From positions 397,895,483 through 397,959,482 of the forward strand of contig NC_053489.1 in NCBI RefSeq assembly GCF_905171775.1: a DNA stretch of 64,000 nucleotides. Direction: 5' to 3'. Position 1 is the first letter of the stretch. The number at the start of each line of letters is the position of its first letter. This document shows, piece after piece, positions 18,531 to 30,797 of this stretch. A model generated the notes under the pieces. That model had not been told where the DNA came from, did no database searches, and worked only from the letters and a program-made list of their open reading frames with translations. The translations under genes and the position numbers were made by a program. The stretch is from Rana temporaria (taxonomy: Eukaryota > Chordata > Amphibia > Anura > Ranidae).

Positions 18531-19841
18531 TTAAAGGGGTTGTAAAGGTTTGTTTTTTATTTTCTATATAGGTTCCCTTAAGCTAGTGCATTGTTGGTTA
18601 ACTTACCTTTTCCTTAGATTTCCCGTCTAAATGTTTATTTTCTTTGTCTGAATTTCTCACTTCCTGTTCCTCCTCAGTAAGCTGTTCTGGCTGACTAACC
18701 CCCATGGATGATGGTGGCAAACTTACTAAGGAGAAACAGGAAGTGAGAAATCCAGACAAAGAAAAAAAAACATTTAGAAGGGAAATCGAAGGAAAAGGTA
18801 AGTGAACCAACAATGCACTAGCTTAACCACTTAAGGATTGCCTCCTGCACATATACGTCGGCAGAATGGCACGGCTGGGCACAAGCACGTACCTGTATGT
18901 CCTCTTTAAGTGCCCAGCCGTGGGTCACAGGCGCGTGGCCGCGACCCGGTCCGAAGCTCTGTGGCCGCGGGACCCGATCGCCGCCGGAGTCCCGCGATCA
19001 GTCCCCGGAGCTGAAGAACGGGGAGAGCTGTGTGTAAACACAGCTTCCCCGTTCTTCACTGTGACGCTGTCATTGATCGTCTGTTCCCTGATATAGAGAA
19101 AGGCGATCAATGATGTCACGCATCCAGCCCCGCCCCCCTACAGTTAGAAACACATATGAGGTCACACTTAACCCCTTCAGCGCCCCCTAGTGGTTAACTT
19201 CCAAACTGCAATTGGCATTTTCACAGTAAACAATGCATTTTTATAGCATTTTGTGCTGTGAAAATGACAATGGTCCCAAAAATGTGTCAAAATTGTCTGA
19301 TGTATCCGAAATAATGCTGCAGTCACGAAAAAAAACACTGATTGCCGCCATTAGTAGTAAAAAAATAATTATTAATAAAAATGCAATAAAACTATCCCCT
19401 ATTTTGTAAACGCTATAAATTTTGCGCAAATCAATCGATATTGCGATTATTTTACCAAAAATATGTACAAGAATATGTATCGGCCTAAACTGAGAAAATA
19501 AATGTTTTTTTATATCTTTTTTGGGGATATTTATTATAGCAAAAGTAAAACATATTTTTTTTTTTTTTCAAAATTGTCACTCTATTTTTGTTTATAGCGC
19601 AAAAAATAAAAACCGCAGAGGTGATCAAATACCACCAAAAGAAAGCTCTATTTGTGGGGAAAAAAGGACGCCAATTTTGTTTGGGTGCCACATCGCACGA
19701 CCGCGCAATTGTCAGGTTAAAGCTACGCAGTGCTGAAACGCAAAAACTGGCCAGGTCCTTTACCTGCTTAATGGTCCGGGTCTTAAGTGGTTAAAGGAAC
19801 CTATTTAGAAAATAAAAAACAAACCTTTACAACCCCTTTAA
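18531..19841. mobile_element. TTAA-type foldback element (outer)
   Basis: Ends TTAAAGGGGTTGTAAAGG and its complement CCTTTACAACCCCTTTAA, TTAA at 18531-18534 and 19838-19841. Both arms are long inverted repeats, for example CCTGTTTC...GAAACAGG around 18660-18770. It is interrupted by a second TTAA element at 18823-19794. Confidence 0.85.
18823..19794. mobile_element. TTAA-type element nested in a palindrome
   Basis: The same family as 395-1374 (start CCACTTAAGGATTGCC, end GGTCCGGGTCTTAAGTGG). TTAA flanks it at 18823-18826 and 19791-19794. The opposite arm of the host palindrome reads CTAGTGCATTGTTGG next to a single TTAA (mirror site at about 18580-18583), so the duplicated target is proved to be TTAA. 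Confidence 0.92.
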
Positions 19842-20017
19842 GGTTTCATCATGGATGCCCTCCTTCTGGTTATACAAAATTATCTTTACTAGTTGTCTAA
19901 TATTTAGTTAACAACTCTCTAATTAGCAAATTATGACAAACTGTAAAATCTTGGAAAATATCACTAGGCATTTCCTAAAGGTTAGAGATAAAATACATTG
20001 CATACACAAAACATTTC

Positions 20018-20792
20018 GGCCTAGATTCACAGAGAGCAAAGCGCACATTACGCCGCCGTAGAGCAAACACTGTACGCTACGCCAACGTAGTGCGGAGAGG
20101 CAAGCATTGCACTCAGCAAGCCAGTGTTCCAAGCGCTGCGCCAGTGTGGCGTGGGTTTCAAAGACGCACGCCGGCGTAGGTGGAAGTAGGCGTGAACCCA
20201 TGCAAATGAGGCGTGACCCCATGCAAATGATGGGCCGAGCGCCAGACAGGTACGTATCACGAACTGCGCATGCGCCATGACGTGGACGCATGCACAGCAC
20301 ACCCCTGCGCCTGCTCACAACCACGCTGGCACAACTGCCTAAGCTACGCCGGATCACTGCGTACGCCGTGAACATAACGTACGCCCAGCCAGACACACGT
20401 CCAACGCACAATACGCCGGCTTGTGTTCCCTGGTGCATACCTGTGCATGTCTGTTGCCGGGTTGCACCTCATTTATGGGGAATAACTTTACGCCGGACGT
20501 ACAACTTACGCGCATCTCGCGTAGCATGCGCCGGGCACGCGCACGTTTGTTAATCGGCGTATTTCCCTCATTTGCATGTTTGAATAGCTAATCAATGGGA
20601 GCAGCCCCATGCATCTGGCCCATATGTGCGCCCACCCTACGCTGGCGTGTGCAAGCTACATCGGCGGGGTGTAGCCTGTTTTTGGACGCGTGTTGGTTTG
20701 TGGGTCTGGCGCACACATACGCCAGCGCACATTTGCACTTACGTCGGCGCAACGTGCTATACGTCGGCGTAAGTGCTTTGTGAATCTGGGCC
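20018..20792. mobile_element. Long palindromic MITE, GGCC..GATTCACA type
   Basis: Starts GGCCTAGATTCACAGAG and ends CTTTGTGAATCTGGGCC. TTC flanks both sides (20015-20017 and 20793-20795). The interior is CpG-rich and rich in TACGCC and GGCGTA motifs. No transposase. Relatives lie at 28997-31300 and 50910-51643. Confidence 0.8.
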
Positions 20793-20795
20793 TTC

Positions 20796-21621
20796 AAGCG
20801 TACATTTTCCAACTATTGTTTTAAAGTAAAATGTGATTGCTGTGTTAGTAGGGCCAACTAATAGTTCTTAAAAAATGTTTTATATGTTTGTATATTTTAA
20901 ACTTTTATGAAAGACATGTTCTCAATGCAGAGACAGTTTCTCACTTTCTACCAGAGAAATTTTGTTTATAAAAGTTGCACAACACAAAAGGTTTTTGCCA
21001 AAATAAAGGTTAATCTTGGCCAAACCACAAAATTCTCCTACTGGGCCTCAACCAGAAAAAAATCAGCTGCAGTGTGCACATAATGTATAAATCATGAAAT
21101 CAATTAGAAACCATATCATAGACAAAACCTAAACCACATGACCATTATTAATAAGAACAGTGCTTTATGCTGAGGCAAAATAATTCTTAATAAAAAGGTC
21201 ATGTCACAGTCACCACTGATTAAGGTATCCTGAGGCATGAAATAAATTACTAAAATGAAACAATGGTATTTTGCTTTTAAATCATATAAAAACCTAAGCT
21301 ACAAACCTGAGCCTATACACAACATATAGGGGTGATTCAATGAGCTGTATCAGTTATTCTAGCTGCATTTTCTATTTTAGCTTGTCATAATAGTTTCATC
21401 AAAACACTGAAATCACTTATAAAAGAATGCATTTGTGTGCAATTGTTATTTATATTTGTTTATTTTTGCATTAAACAGTTATTTAACTACCACACGATTC
21501 TATTTCTCATGAATTTTTCATTTATCTTTGTTTATGAAGTGTTATTTTATCACCAGCTCAGATTAACCACTTTTCTACATCCCCTCAACAGACATCCAAT
21601 AGAATCCACTATTAGCATTAG
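20796..21621. other. No gene recognised
   Basis: AT-rich, apparently unique sequence with short ORFs of non-coding composition. No repeat ends seen. Confidence 0.4.
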
Positions 21622-21623
21622 TA

Positions 21624-22821
21624 CAGTAAAAGCATGCTTGTAATCCAAAGCACTTGTATATCAAAGCAAATTTTCCCATAAGAAAAAATGGAAACTCAAA
21701 TGATTCGTTCCACAACCATTTATTCATAAGTCCTTCAGTTTATAGTCCATATTAAAAGATTATAGAAATGTGATAAGTTGTGTAACCATAAAATGCCCAT
21801 CCACAAATGCCAGCCTCCAGAAGGGGATTAGAATCAAAATCCAGCAGGAGCTACAGAGTATAAAAGAGAAGAGAGGCGCCTCTAAGTGTAGCAATACGGT
21901 TACATTTAATGACGGTATAACATTTAGCAACTCACATGGTTGATGATTAAAAGAGGCACATCTAAGTATACAGGGGTGCATCCGGGGTAAAGTGATCCAC
22001 AAAGATTGCCATCATCAACACCGGCTCTCACCTCTATCAGTCTGCAATCGTGACCGGGAATACTACCCTGCAGTAGAGCGATCTGAAAGTGAGGCTTGAA
22101 GCCCTCATGGAAGGGACAACATCAATGGCAGTGAGGAAAATGGTCTATGTGGACAGCTTTATGCTGGATGCCTGCATACTTAGATATGCCTGTTTTAATT
22201 GTAGCACCTGGCTACTTTCATAGCAGGTGCTATTGTAAATTTAGAAGGGGGTCAGAAAGTTAATTGGCTTTGACCATGTTAATTTAGCCAAATGTTATAG
22301 GCTTCTGTTCCAGCCCTGGCTGTGCTGTGTGCCTATCCTTTTGTCTGGGGACTTCAGTCACCCCCAGACGGCAGGGGGCAGCAGTAGAATCAGGGTAGTG
22401 TGGATACTTCTCCTCTGAAGCCAATCAGGAGGGTTGATCGCCTCACTGTGCATGCTGGGGAGGGGTATTTAAGGGGAAGACGCCATTGGTTCGGACATTG
22501 ACTCTATTACAGCTCTCATCCAGTACCCTAGACAGCGAGAAGACAAGAGGCAACATGCCACCCAAATCAAACCAGCAGCTCCTTCGGGGGGTAGTGCTAC
22601 ATAATCATCAACCATGTGAGTTGCTAAATGTTGTACCTTCATTATATGTAACCATATTGCTACACTTAGAGGCACCTCTCCTCTTTTATACCCATTTGTG
22701 ACATGACACTACTCTTATATCAAGACATCGCTTGTATATCAAGTCAAAATGTCAAAAAAAATGTGCTTGTCTTGCAAAACGCTCTCAAACCAAGTTACTC
22801 TCAAACCAAGGTTTTACTGTA
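21624..22821. mobile_element. Tigger/mariner-type non-autonomous element
   Basis: Ends CAGTAAAA and TTTTACTG flanked by TA (21622-21623 and 22822-22823). Inside are inverted copies of a segment around 21880-21960 and 22600-22690 (CTACACTTAGAGGC and its complement). The terminal phrases TCAAACCAAGTTACTCTC belong to a widespread Tigger-like family. No transposase ORF. Confidence 0.8.
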
Positions 22822-22823
22822 GA

Positions 22824-24250
22824 TTTTTTTTTTCTATTGATCTAAATGTAGCACATTGTTTTTAATAGACCTAAACACACATACACATAAACTCTTGCTG
22901 CATATAGATAAGTAACAAAAAAGTAAAAAAAATTGACATTGCTGGACAATAGTTTATGCTCATGTGTGCTTGCATTTACTTGACACAACTTAAAAAAAAA
23001 TAGAATTTGTATGTGCTTGTATGCATACGTGCATACATTTACATTTACTTTACCATCCTTGTATTTTTATAAAGGGATTTTCTGCCAGGAATCTGATTTT
23101 CATACAGGTTACCAGATGTGATGGCTCCATTTTTCCCCCCTTATTTTCACCAAGTAATCTTGTCGATAGGAAGATAGGTGAAACCTCATGAGTCAGAGGC
23201 TGTTACATCCCTTAATTAAATACAATAGAAAAAATGTCTCCCATGGGACTTTAATGCAGCCAAACATCAAAATGTATAAAATAAAGTTTTTAATGCACAG
23301 ATGTTTAAAAATATTACATAAAATCAAAATATCATTGGCATTCTGGTTGTACAGTAGCACTTCTATAAACAGTGTACACCTATCTTTTGGGCATCCAACA
23401 ATACATATACAGTAAACATTTTTATAATATATTATAATATATTGTGCCACAATTTTCCAACGCGTTTCAATTACTATACAATCTTCATCAAGGTAAAAAA
23501 TTGGTTTACCTGCAAAGAAACAAAAGAAAAAAAAAACCATGCTAACAAAAATGTATATCATCTTCATACGTGGTGGATTTTACACAACCGTATATAGGAC
23601 CGCAGGCGCCATAAAATGAATCTGCAGACATGCATATATAAATAAATACACAACACCAAAAAATCCATATAAATATTTTATTCATATATATATATATATT
23701 AAACCACTCACAGCTCAGCCAATGAGACTGAAGCTGACTCAACCTTTATCATAACATTACATATCCCCTTTGGTATTTAGACCAAATAGACCACCACATA
23801 AACCAGCCGCGACGAGGGGGAGGGGGGAGTGAGGGGAGCTCCTTATGTCGTCTCCTACTCTGGCGACCGGCCAGGAATCTTGTCAGCTTAAATAGCCTCT
23901 GTCCCTTCTTCTAGAAGAATCCAACGGTCACCTGACTATATTAACCAATCCTATTAAAGCTTAACCTTATTCCTTAACCTTAACACGTGACCTAATCTGG
24001 CCAATAAAATTTGGCAATTAGTTAAACATTAAACCTAAGCTAACAGCGCCACATTCCCATAAGGCAAAGGGGGGCCAATAAGGCTAATCCCCTTTCCCCC
24101 CCCATTACTTACACAACCAACCAGAAATAAGCAATTAAAGTAATTCAATATTTGAAGGAATCCAAGGGCTCGATGAGGTAATCTTGTCGGGAACTCGTTT
24201 GATTGTCCTAGGCTGACAATACTTGTACATTATACTGTGTTTATGGAGCA
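22824..24250. other. No gene; AT-rich with a short TA run
   Basis: AT-rich DNA with a (TA)n run at 23683-23698 and short direct motifs. CAACGCGTTTCAATTAC near 23459 resembles a motif inside other anuran repeats, but no element boundary could be fixed. Confidence 0.4.
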
Positions 24251-24270
24251 GCAGTGTTGTAACCATAAAG

Positions 24271-24428
24271 TAGGGGCAGGCAACCTCAGCACTCCGGGTT
24301 TGGTGAAACTACAAATCCTATCATGCCTCTGCCTCTAGGAGTCATGCCTGTGATTGTCAGGGTTTTGCATGGGACTTTTTAAGTTTAAGTTTTTAAAACA
24401 GCTGGATGGCCAAGGTTGCCTACCCCTT
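24271..24428. mobile_element. Short hAT-like MITE
   Basis: Ends TAGGGGCAGGCAACCT and GGTTGCCTACCCCTT are imperfect inverted repeats. Length and ends resemble hAT MITEs. The target duplication is not clear because another element starts two bases after it. Confidence 0.55.
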
Positions 24429-24430
24429 CC

Positions 24431-24964
24431 TTAAAGGATAGGTTCACCATTAGCAACATGTTATATGTTTCACCTATATTTAGGGTGTAACATGTTTCTA
24501 AGGACTGAACACCCTCACCCCTGAGCTCACAACCCATGAAAGCAGGAGGGTTTTCCTCTCCCCTCAGCAGCTGTCACATTTAAAATCAGTGTAGCTGCAT
24601 GGGGTTTCACCCACACAGCCACATCATTGGGTCACAGGGATCTGTATATGAAAAAAATTCAAGTCTCATCTTCCACTTTTGCAGGCGACTTGTAGTTCTG
24701 CTATGGACTGCGAGTGTACTGATCAAGATCAGCACACTTGTAAATCACGGAATCTTCCAGCTTTCTAATTGAAACCTGCACAAGGGTACGGCGAATAAGC
24801 TGGAGGAAGAGTGTGCAGGAGCCTGGCATTGCACCCACCATCCACTGATCATGAATACATTTCTTTGCAGGCTTCTGTGTACAAAAAAAAGTAGATGCAC
24901 TTTTTTCACCTGCAAAAATATATGCATGTATTATGTTTTACTAAAAGGTAAACTTTGCCTTTAA
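24431..24964. mobile_element. TTAA-type MITE
   Basis: TTAAAGGATAGGTTCACC at the left and GGTAAACTTTGCCTTTAA at the right are inverted repeats with TTAA at 24431-24434 and 24961-24964. No ORF of interest. Confidence 0.75.
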
Positions 24965-25825
24965 GAAAGCAGGTGTGTTAGAACAACTAAATCCCTCTCC
25001 TCATCACCATAACACGGTGGGAGGCAAACTGGGCAGGACTAATAACCCTGCTTGAGATACTGCAGGGTGCACATGAAGTAATAATTTCACAGAATTTCTG
25101 GTAAGACAAACATGTAAAACAGCACAAAGGAGTTGATTTACCAAAGACAAATAGGCTGTTCACGCTGAAAGGGAAAATGCATTTTGGATAAGAGGTTTTT
25201 TAGAGCTTAGTGAATCTGGTAAAAATCACTGTGCAAAGAATACCCAAATACGACATATTTAACAAACTAAAAGGGAGCAAGGGTTGGTTTACACCAACGG
25301 CGGATCCAGGGGGGGGGGCAACAGGGCAATTGCCCCCCCCCCCCCCCGAGGCAATCATGTCACATTGGCTTTACAAAAAAAAAAAAAAACTGCTTTGCAG
25401 TGCCTGCAGCTGCCGCTGCCGAGTCTCTCACTCTCTCTCTGTCATCACCAGGGCCGATCTGGCGCAGCCCGGTAGGCTGCCTGTCCTGAGGCTGCTTTGA
25501 GCTGTAGCTGACTGCAGCGCTCCCCCTCTCTCCTGCGTGTATGACACCGGGCATCTCTTGCTGTGTGTGAGAGCTGGGTCTGTGTTCGGCTGTGCTGCCT
25601 GTGCTAGACCTGCTTGTGTGATAGTAGATGGAGATGGAACACTGCTTGAATCAGTGTTTTGTCTATCACACAAGCCCGTCTAGGGGGGGACCTTGCTAGA
25701 GCACACTGCCCTGCCAAACACAGACCTAAAGCTCCTGTTTGTTCCATGACACACGTTGGGAGAGGAGATACCTGCTGTGTGTGATCGAGGCAATGCCATG
25801 GTGAGTGCCATGCACAGTGAGGCTT

Positions 25826-26775
25826 CATTCATATACAAAAGTGGGGCTGCATTAATATACAAAGTGGGGCTGCATTCATATACAAAATGGGGCTGCATTC
25901 ATATACAAAGTGGGGCTGCATTCATATACAAAGTGGGGCTGCATTCATATACAAAGTGGGGCTGCATTAATATACAAAAGTGAGACTGCATTCATAGACA
26001 AAAGTGGGACTGCATTCATAGACAAAAGTGGGACTGCATTCATAGACAAAAGTGGGACTGCATTCATAGACAAAGTGGGACTGCATTCATAGACAAAGTG
26101 GGACTGCATTCATAGACAAAGTGGGGCTGCATTAATATACAAAAGTGGGGCTGCATTAATATACAACAGTGGGGCTGCATTAATATACAACAGTGGGGCT
26201 GCATTAATATACAACAGTGGGGCTGCATTAATATACAACAGTGGGGCTGCATTAATATACAAAAGTGGGGCTGCATTAATATACAAAAGTGGGGCTGCAT
26301 TAATATACAAAAGTGGGGCTGCATTTATATACAAAAGTGGGGCTGCATTTATATACAAAAGTGGGACTGCATTTATATACAAAAGTGGGGCTGCATTTAT
26401 ATACAAAAGTGGGACTGCATTTATATATACAGTGGGGCTGAATTTATATATACAGTGTGACTGAATTTATATACAAAAGTGGGGCTGCATTTATATACAA
26501 AAGTGGGACTGAATTTATATACAAAAGTGGGACTGCATTTATATACAAAAGTGGGGCTGAATTTATATACAAAAGTGGGACTGAATTTATATACAAAAGT
26601 GGGACTGCATTTATATACAAAAGTGGGGCTGCATGCATATACAAAAGTGGGACTGAATTAATATACAAAAGTGGGACTGCATTTATATACAAAAGTGGGG
26701 CTGCATTTATATACAAAAGTGGGACTGCATTAATATACAAAAGTGGGGCTGCGTTCATATGTACAGTGAGGCTGC
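25826..26775. repeat. Minisatellite, about 24-bp unit
   Basis: About 40 copies of a unit like GTGGGGCTGCATTAATATAC plus A-run, with units of 23-24 bp. Variants (AATTTATAT, CATTCATAG) are grouped in blocks, suggesting local amplification. ORFs such as 26457-26780 (+) and 26110-26406 (-) exist only because the unit length is a multiple of three. Confidence 0.95.
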
Positions 26776-26802
26776 AATGATGGGCACTGATGAGGCTGCA
26801 TT

Positions 26803-27666
26803 GATCTCTTGTACCATGTCTTCAGTCTCTGACCATCTCTTGTACCATGTCTCCAGTCACTGACCATCACTTGTACCATGACCATCCCTTGTACCACGTC
26901 TGCAGTCTCTGACCATCCCTTGTACCATGTCTGCAGTCTCTGACCATCTCTTGTACCATGTCTGCAGTCTCTGACCATCCCTTGTACCATGTCTGCAGTC
27001 TCTGACCATCTATTGTACCATGTCTGCAGTCTCTGACCATCTCTTGTACCATGTCTGCAGTCTCTGACCATCTCTTGTACCATGTCTGCAGTCTCTGACC
27101 ATCTCTTGTACCATCTCTGCAGTCTCTGACCATCTCTTGTACCATCTCTGCAGTCTCTGACCATCCCTTGTACCATGTCTGCAGTCTCTGACCATCTCTT
27201 TTACCATGTCTGCAGTCTCTGACCATCTCTTGTACCATGTCTACAGTCTCTGACCATCTCTTGTACCATGTCTCCAGTCTCTGACCATCCCTTGTACCAT
27301 GACCATCCCTTGTACCACGTCTGCAGTCTCTGACCATCCCTTGTACCATGTCTCCAGTCTCTGACCATCCCTTGTATCATGACCATCCCTTGTACCACGT
27401 CTGCAGTCTCTGACCATCCCTTGTACCATGTCTGCAGTCTCTGACCATCCCTTGTACCATGTCTGCAGTCTCTGACCATCTCTTGTACCATGTCTGCAGT
27501 CTCTGACCATCCCTTGTACCACGTCTGCAGTCTCTGACCATCTCCTGTATCATGTCTGCATTCTCTGACCATCTCTTGTACCACGTCTGCAGTCTCTGAC
27601 CATCTCTTGTACCACGTCTGCAGTCTCTGACCATCTCTTGTACCATGTCTGCAGTCTCTGACCATC
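26803..27666. repeat. Minisatellite, 31-bp unit
   Basis: About 28 copies of a 31-bp unit containing CTTGTACCATGTCTGCAGTC and TCTGACCATC. A few shorter units (for example 26873-26890, 27297-27315) mark internal deletions. Minus-strand ORFs of up to 160 codons come from the stop-free repeat and are not genes. Confidence 0.95.
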
Positions 27667-28118
27667 ATCTACAAACTATGGGATAGATTTATGGCATTTA
27701 TATTTAAATATTTTTTACTAGTAATGGCGGCGATCATTGATTTTTTAGCGGTACTGCAACATTGCAGAGGACACACCGGACACCTAATTGATTTCTGTAA
27801 GCAACACCTTATTTTCTGGCAGTGCCCCTCCCAAGACTAGACTCTGGATCCGCCCTTGGTTTACACTGCTGCGGCTCGCAGCAGGGGGTCTGGTGCATCC
27901 CTGTTCTCTGCTTCAGAGATGAATCAGTTTTGAATTTTTGACTGAATTTGGCCCTGAAACAGAGCCAAAGACACACAGGACTCCTGTGCAATTTCTCTCT
28001 GCAGCCACAATGGATATATGTGAACCGGCTCCATAGAGAGCTGGTCACAATCTCTTGTCATGCAAACTGGATGTGGTGAAACCCACATCCAATTCGCACT
28101 TGTGTGAACCCAGTCTAG

Positions 28119-28354
28119 GGCCTGGTTCACACCTTTGCAGATTGCAGTTTGCATATTGCAGGTGCATTTTGCATTTTTTAACAAATGCTTTTGATCCAAG
28201 TCTATGATACCAAAAACCAGAAAAAAAGTTGCTGGCCCTTTCAATAAAATGCACAGATGTGAACGTGACCCACAGGAAACTATGTTAAATAGACTGTAGT
28301 GTGTTTCAGAAAAACTGAAAACGCACTGAAACATGCATAGGTGTGAACCAGGCT
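28119..28354. mobile_element. Harbinger-like MITE, GGTTCACAC ends
   Basis: Left GCCTGGTTCACACC and right GGTGTGAACCAGGC are inverted repeats. They resemble the ends of the autonomous Harbinger element at 41173 (GCCGGTTCACAC). The target duplication is unclear. Confidence 0.6.
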
Positions 28355-28595
28355 TTAATTCAAATAGGCCGTTCACTTTGTAAGGGAAGTTGCACTTTGC
28401 AAGGGAATTTGCCCTAAAGCTTAGTGAATGTGACGAGGTTTCACTTTGCAAAGAATGCCCAACTATGTGCAAGGATTTGCTTGCACATAATTGGATGATG
28501 GAAGTCAGCAGAGCTTTAACTCACTCACTAAGCTCTGGGGTAAATTCACCTGCAAAGTGCAACAACTTATTTGCTTTTAGTAAATCAACCCCTTA

Positions 28596-28985
28596 TGCCG
28601 CGTACACACGATCGGAAATTGAGACAAGAAAACCGTGGATTTTTTCTGACGGAATGTTGCATACACACGGTCACACAAATCTGACGTACGCGGTGACGTA
28701 CAAGACGTACGACAAGCCAAGATCAATGAAGTATAATAGGCTGTTCAGATCTTCTGCTTGATTCTGAGCATGCGTGTTTTTTTGCGGGTCGGAATTGCAT
28801 ACAGACGAGCGGATTTTCCGATAGGAACTTTTTCCGGCGGAAAAATAGAGAACCTGCTCTCAATCTTTTGTTGGCGGAAATTCCGACAGCAAAAGTCAGA
28901 TGGCGCATACACATGGTCGGAATTTCCGACCAAAAGCTCACATCAGATTATTCTTGTCGGAATTTCCGATCATGTGTATGCGGCA
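28596..28985. mobile_element. Palindromic ACACACGA-type MITE, TTA duplication
   Basis: Starts TGCCGCGTACACACGATCGG and ends CCGATCATGTGTATGCGGCA, flanked by TTA on both sides (28593-28595 and 28986-28988). Its private inner motif GGAAATT is matched by AATTTCC in the other arm. TWA duplications indicate the PIF/Harbinger superfamily. Confidence 0.85.
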
Positions 28986-29224
28986 TTAGAGTTACTGGGC
29001 CGGATTCAGAAAGAAGATACGACGGCGTATCTCCTGATACGCCGTCGTATCTCTGAGTCCGGACGTCATATCTATGCGCCTGATTCATAGAATCAGGTTA
29101 CGCATAGATATGCCTAAGATCCGACAGGTGTAAGTGATTTACACCGTCGGATCTTAGGCTGCAATTCCAGGCCGGCCGCTAGGTGGCGCTTCCATATATT
29201 TTACGTGTCGGATATGCAAATGAG

Positions 29225-30797
29225 TAGACATGTGCACAGAATTTTTTTTTGTTTTTTTTTTTGTTCTGTTTTGTATCGTTCCGTAGGTTCGTTTCCGTTC
29301 GTTTTTCGTAAGACGCCCGTTTTCCTGTTCGTTCCCGTTCGTTTTTCGTACGACGAGATTTTTTCGTATTCCGATCGTTTCGTATTTTCGTTACCGTTTT
29401 ATTTTCGTACATGCGGGATGGTTCGTTATTCTGTTTAATTCATGTTCGTTACTTGTTAGACAATAATTTTCGTCAATGATTTGCATTCTGTGTTTTGGAT
29501 TCCTTTTTCTGTTCGTGTTTTCGGTCGTGTGACATCTATGACAATTTGTTGTGGATGTCATATGAACATGCGACTGAAAATACGAACAGAAAAAGGATTT
29601 TCGTCATTTTGTACTTTCGTAAATATATCGCGGGATTCGCGGCACTTTCAACACGCGGCTCATCCATATTAACTATTGTTAAGCCCCATACACTTGGTCA
29701 GACTTTTTTAACAACAAACATAAAAAACGATCGTTTTCCGTTCGTTCTCAGAAAATGTGTTCGTTTTTAAACTCCATCAGAAAACCATTTTTGGGTTCAA
29801 AATTCTGGCCAACTGATCTCCCTTCAGATGAAAATCCACAGAAAAGTTTATTTGGCTTTACTGTACTACTCAGCACAAAAGAGAAGCTGCTTCACTAACT
29901 ACACTCACTGCCCATTCAAAAAAACGAAAATTACATCTGTGGCAAGGGATTTGCATTCTGTGTTTTGGGTCCTTTTTCTTTTGGTGTTTTCGGTCGTGTG
30001 TTCGTGTGACATCTGTGGCAAAAGATTTGCATTCTGTTGAATCCAAAATACGAACAGAAAAAAGGAATTCAAAATACAGAGTGCAAATCTTTTGTTGTGG
30101 ATGTCGTGTGAACATGCGGCTGAGGATACGAGCAGAGAGGGGATTCAAACAAGATACAGAGTGCAAATCTTTTGTTGTGGATGTCGTGTGAACATACGGC
30201 TGAGGATACGAGCAGAGAGGGGATTCAAACAGGATACAGAATGCAAATCTTTTGTTGTGGATGTCGTGTGAGCATGCGACTGGGGAAGCGGACAGGGAAA
30301 GGATTCAAACAAAATGCAGAGTGCGGGTCTTTTGTTGTGGATGTCATATGAGCATACGACTGAGGGTGCGAACAGAGAAGGGATTCAAACAAGATACAGA
30401 GTGCAAATCTTTTGTTGTGGATGTTGTGTGAACATACGGCTGAGGATACGAGCAGAGAGGGGATTCAAACAAAATACAGAATGCAAATCTTTTGTTGTAG
30501 GTGTCATGTGGACATGCGGCCGAGGATACGAGCAGAGAGGGGATTCAAACAGGATACAGAATGCAAATCTTTTGTTATAGATGTCATTTTCGTTCTTTTG
30601 CCGTTTTCGTTTTGTCGTATTTTCGTCAGATCGTTCGTTCGTATTTGCGGTTGTTCGTTATGCGGCTCATTTGTAATCCCGTCGTTTTCGTATTTTGGTG
30701 CTTTAATTTTTTCGTATGTACACATTATTCTGCGGGTACGAAAATGAACATTTTCGTACGAAAATAACATTCGTACGAACTGGAATGCACATATCTA
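29225..30797. mobile_element. hAT-type element with 80-bp tandem repeats
   Basis: Ends TAGACATGTGCA and TGCACATATCTA, with the 8-bp duplication CAAATGAG at 29217-29224 and 30798-30805. The sequence is rich in TTCGT and ACGAA. An array of 80-bp repeats lies at about 30061-30580. No transposase ORF. Confidence 0.88.
30061..30580. repeat. 80-bp tandem repeat array
   Basis: GGATTCAAAC recurs exactly every 80 bp at 30141, 30221, 30301, 30381, 30461 and 30541, with a diverged unit before. Each unit contains GCAAATCTTTTGTTGTGGATG. The period is not a multiple of three, so the overlapping ORFs cannot be one repeated protein domain. Confidence 0.93.

Larger units (their letters stand above)
25295..27858. 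mobile_element. hAT-type non-autonomous element carrying two minisatellites
   Basis: Inverted ends CAACGGCGGATCCAGGG and CTCTGGATCCGCCCTTG, flanked by the 8-bp duplication GTTTACAC (25287-25294 and 27859-27866). CGGATCC-type ends and 8-bp duplications are hAT features. The interior holds two tandem arrays (25826-26775 and 26803-27666) and a fragment near 27670-27800 resembling the TTAA family at 59140. No transposase. Confidence 0.9.
25129..28592. mobile_element. Interrupted palindromic element, GTTGATTTAC type
   Basis: The left end GGAGTTGATTTACCAAAG and right end TTTTAGTAAATCAACCCC are inverted. Between them lie the hAT element at 25295-27858 and a palindromic MITE at 28119-28354, so the original element was much shorter. 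Ends resemble those of the element at 6533-6785. Confidence 0.55.

Noticed and set aside
26110..26780. Repetitive ORFs (INAAPLLY or YKSGAAFI repeats) on both strands
   Set aside because: Products of the 24-bp minisatellite, whose unit is eight codons long.
25826..27666. Possible CRISPR-like array
   Set aside because: Repeats are contiguous with no spacers, in a vertebrate transposon; these are minisatellites.
26730..27668. Several minus-strand ORFs of up to 160 codons with RDGQRLQTWYK repeats
   Set aside because: The 31-bp repeat has no stop in these frames, so open frames are automatic. The different frames encode the same repeated peptide in shifted register.
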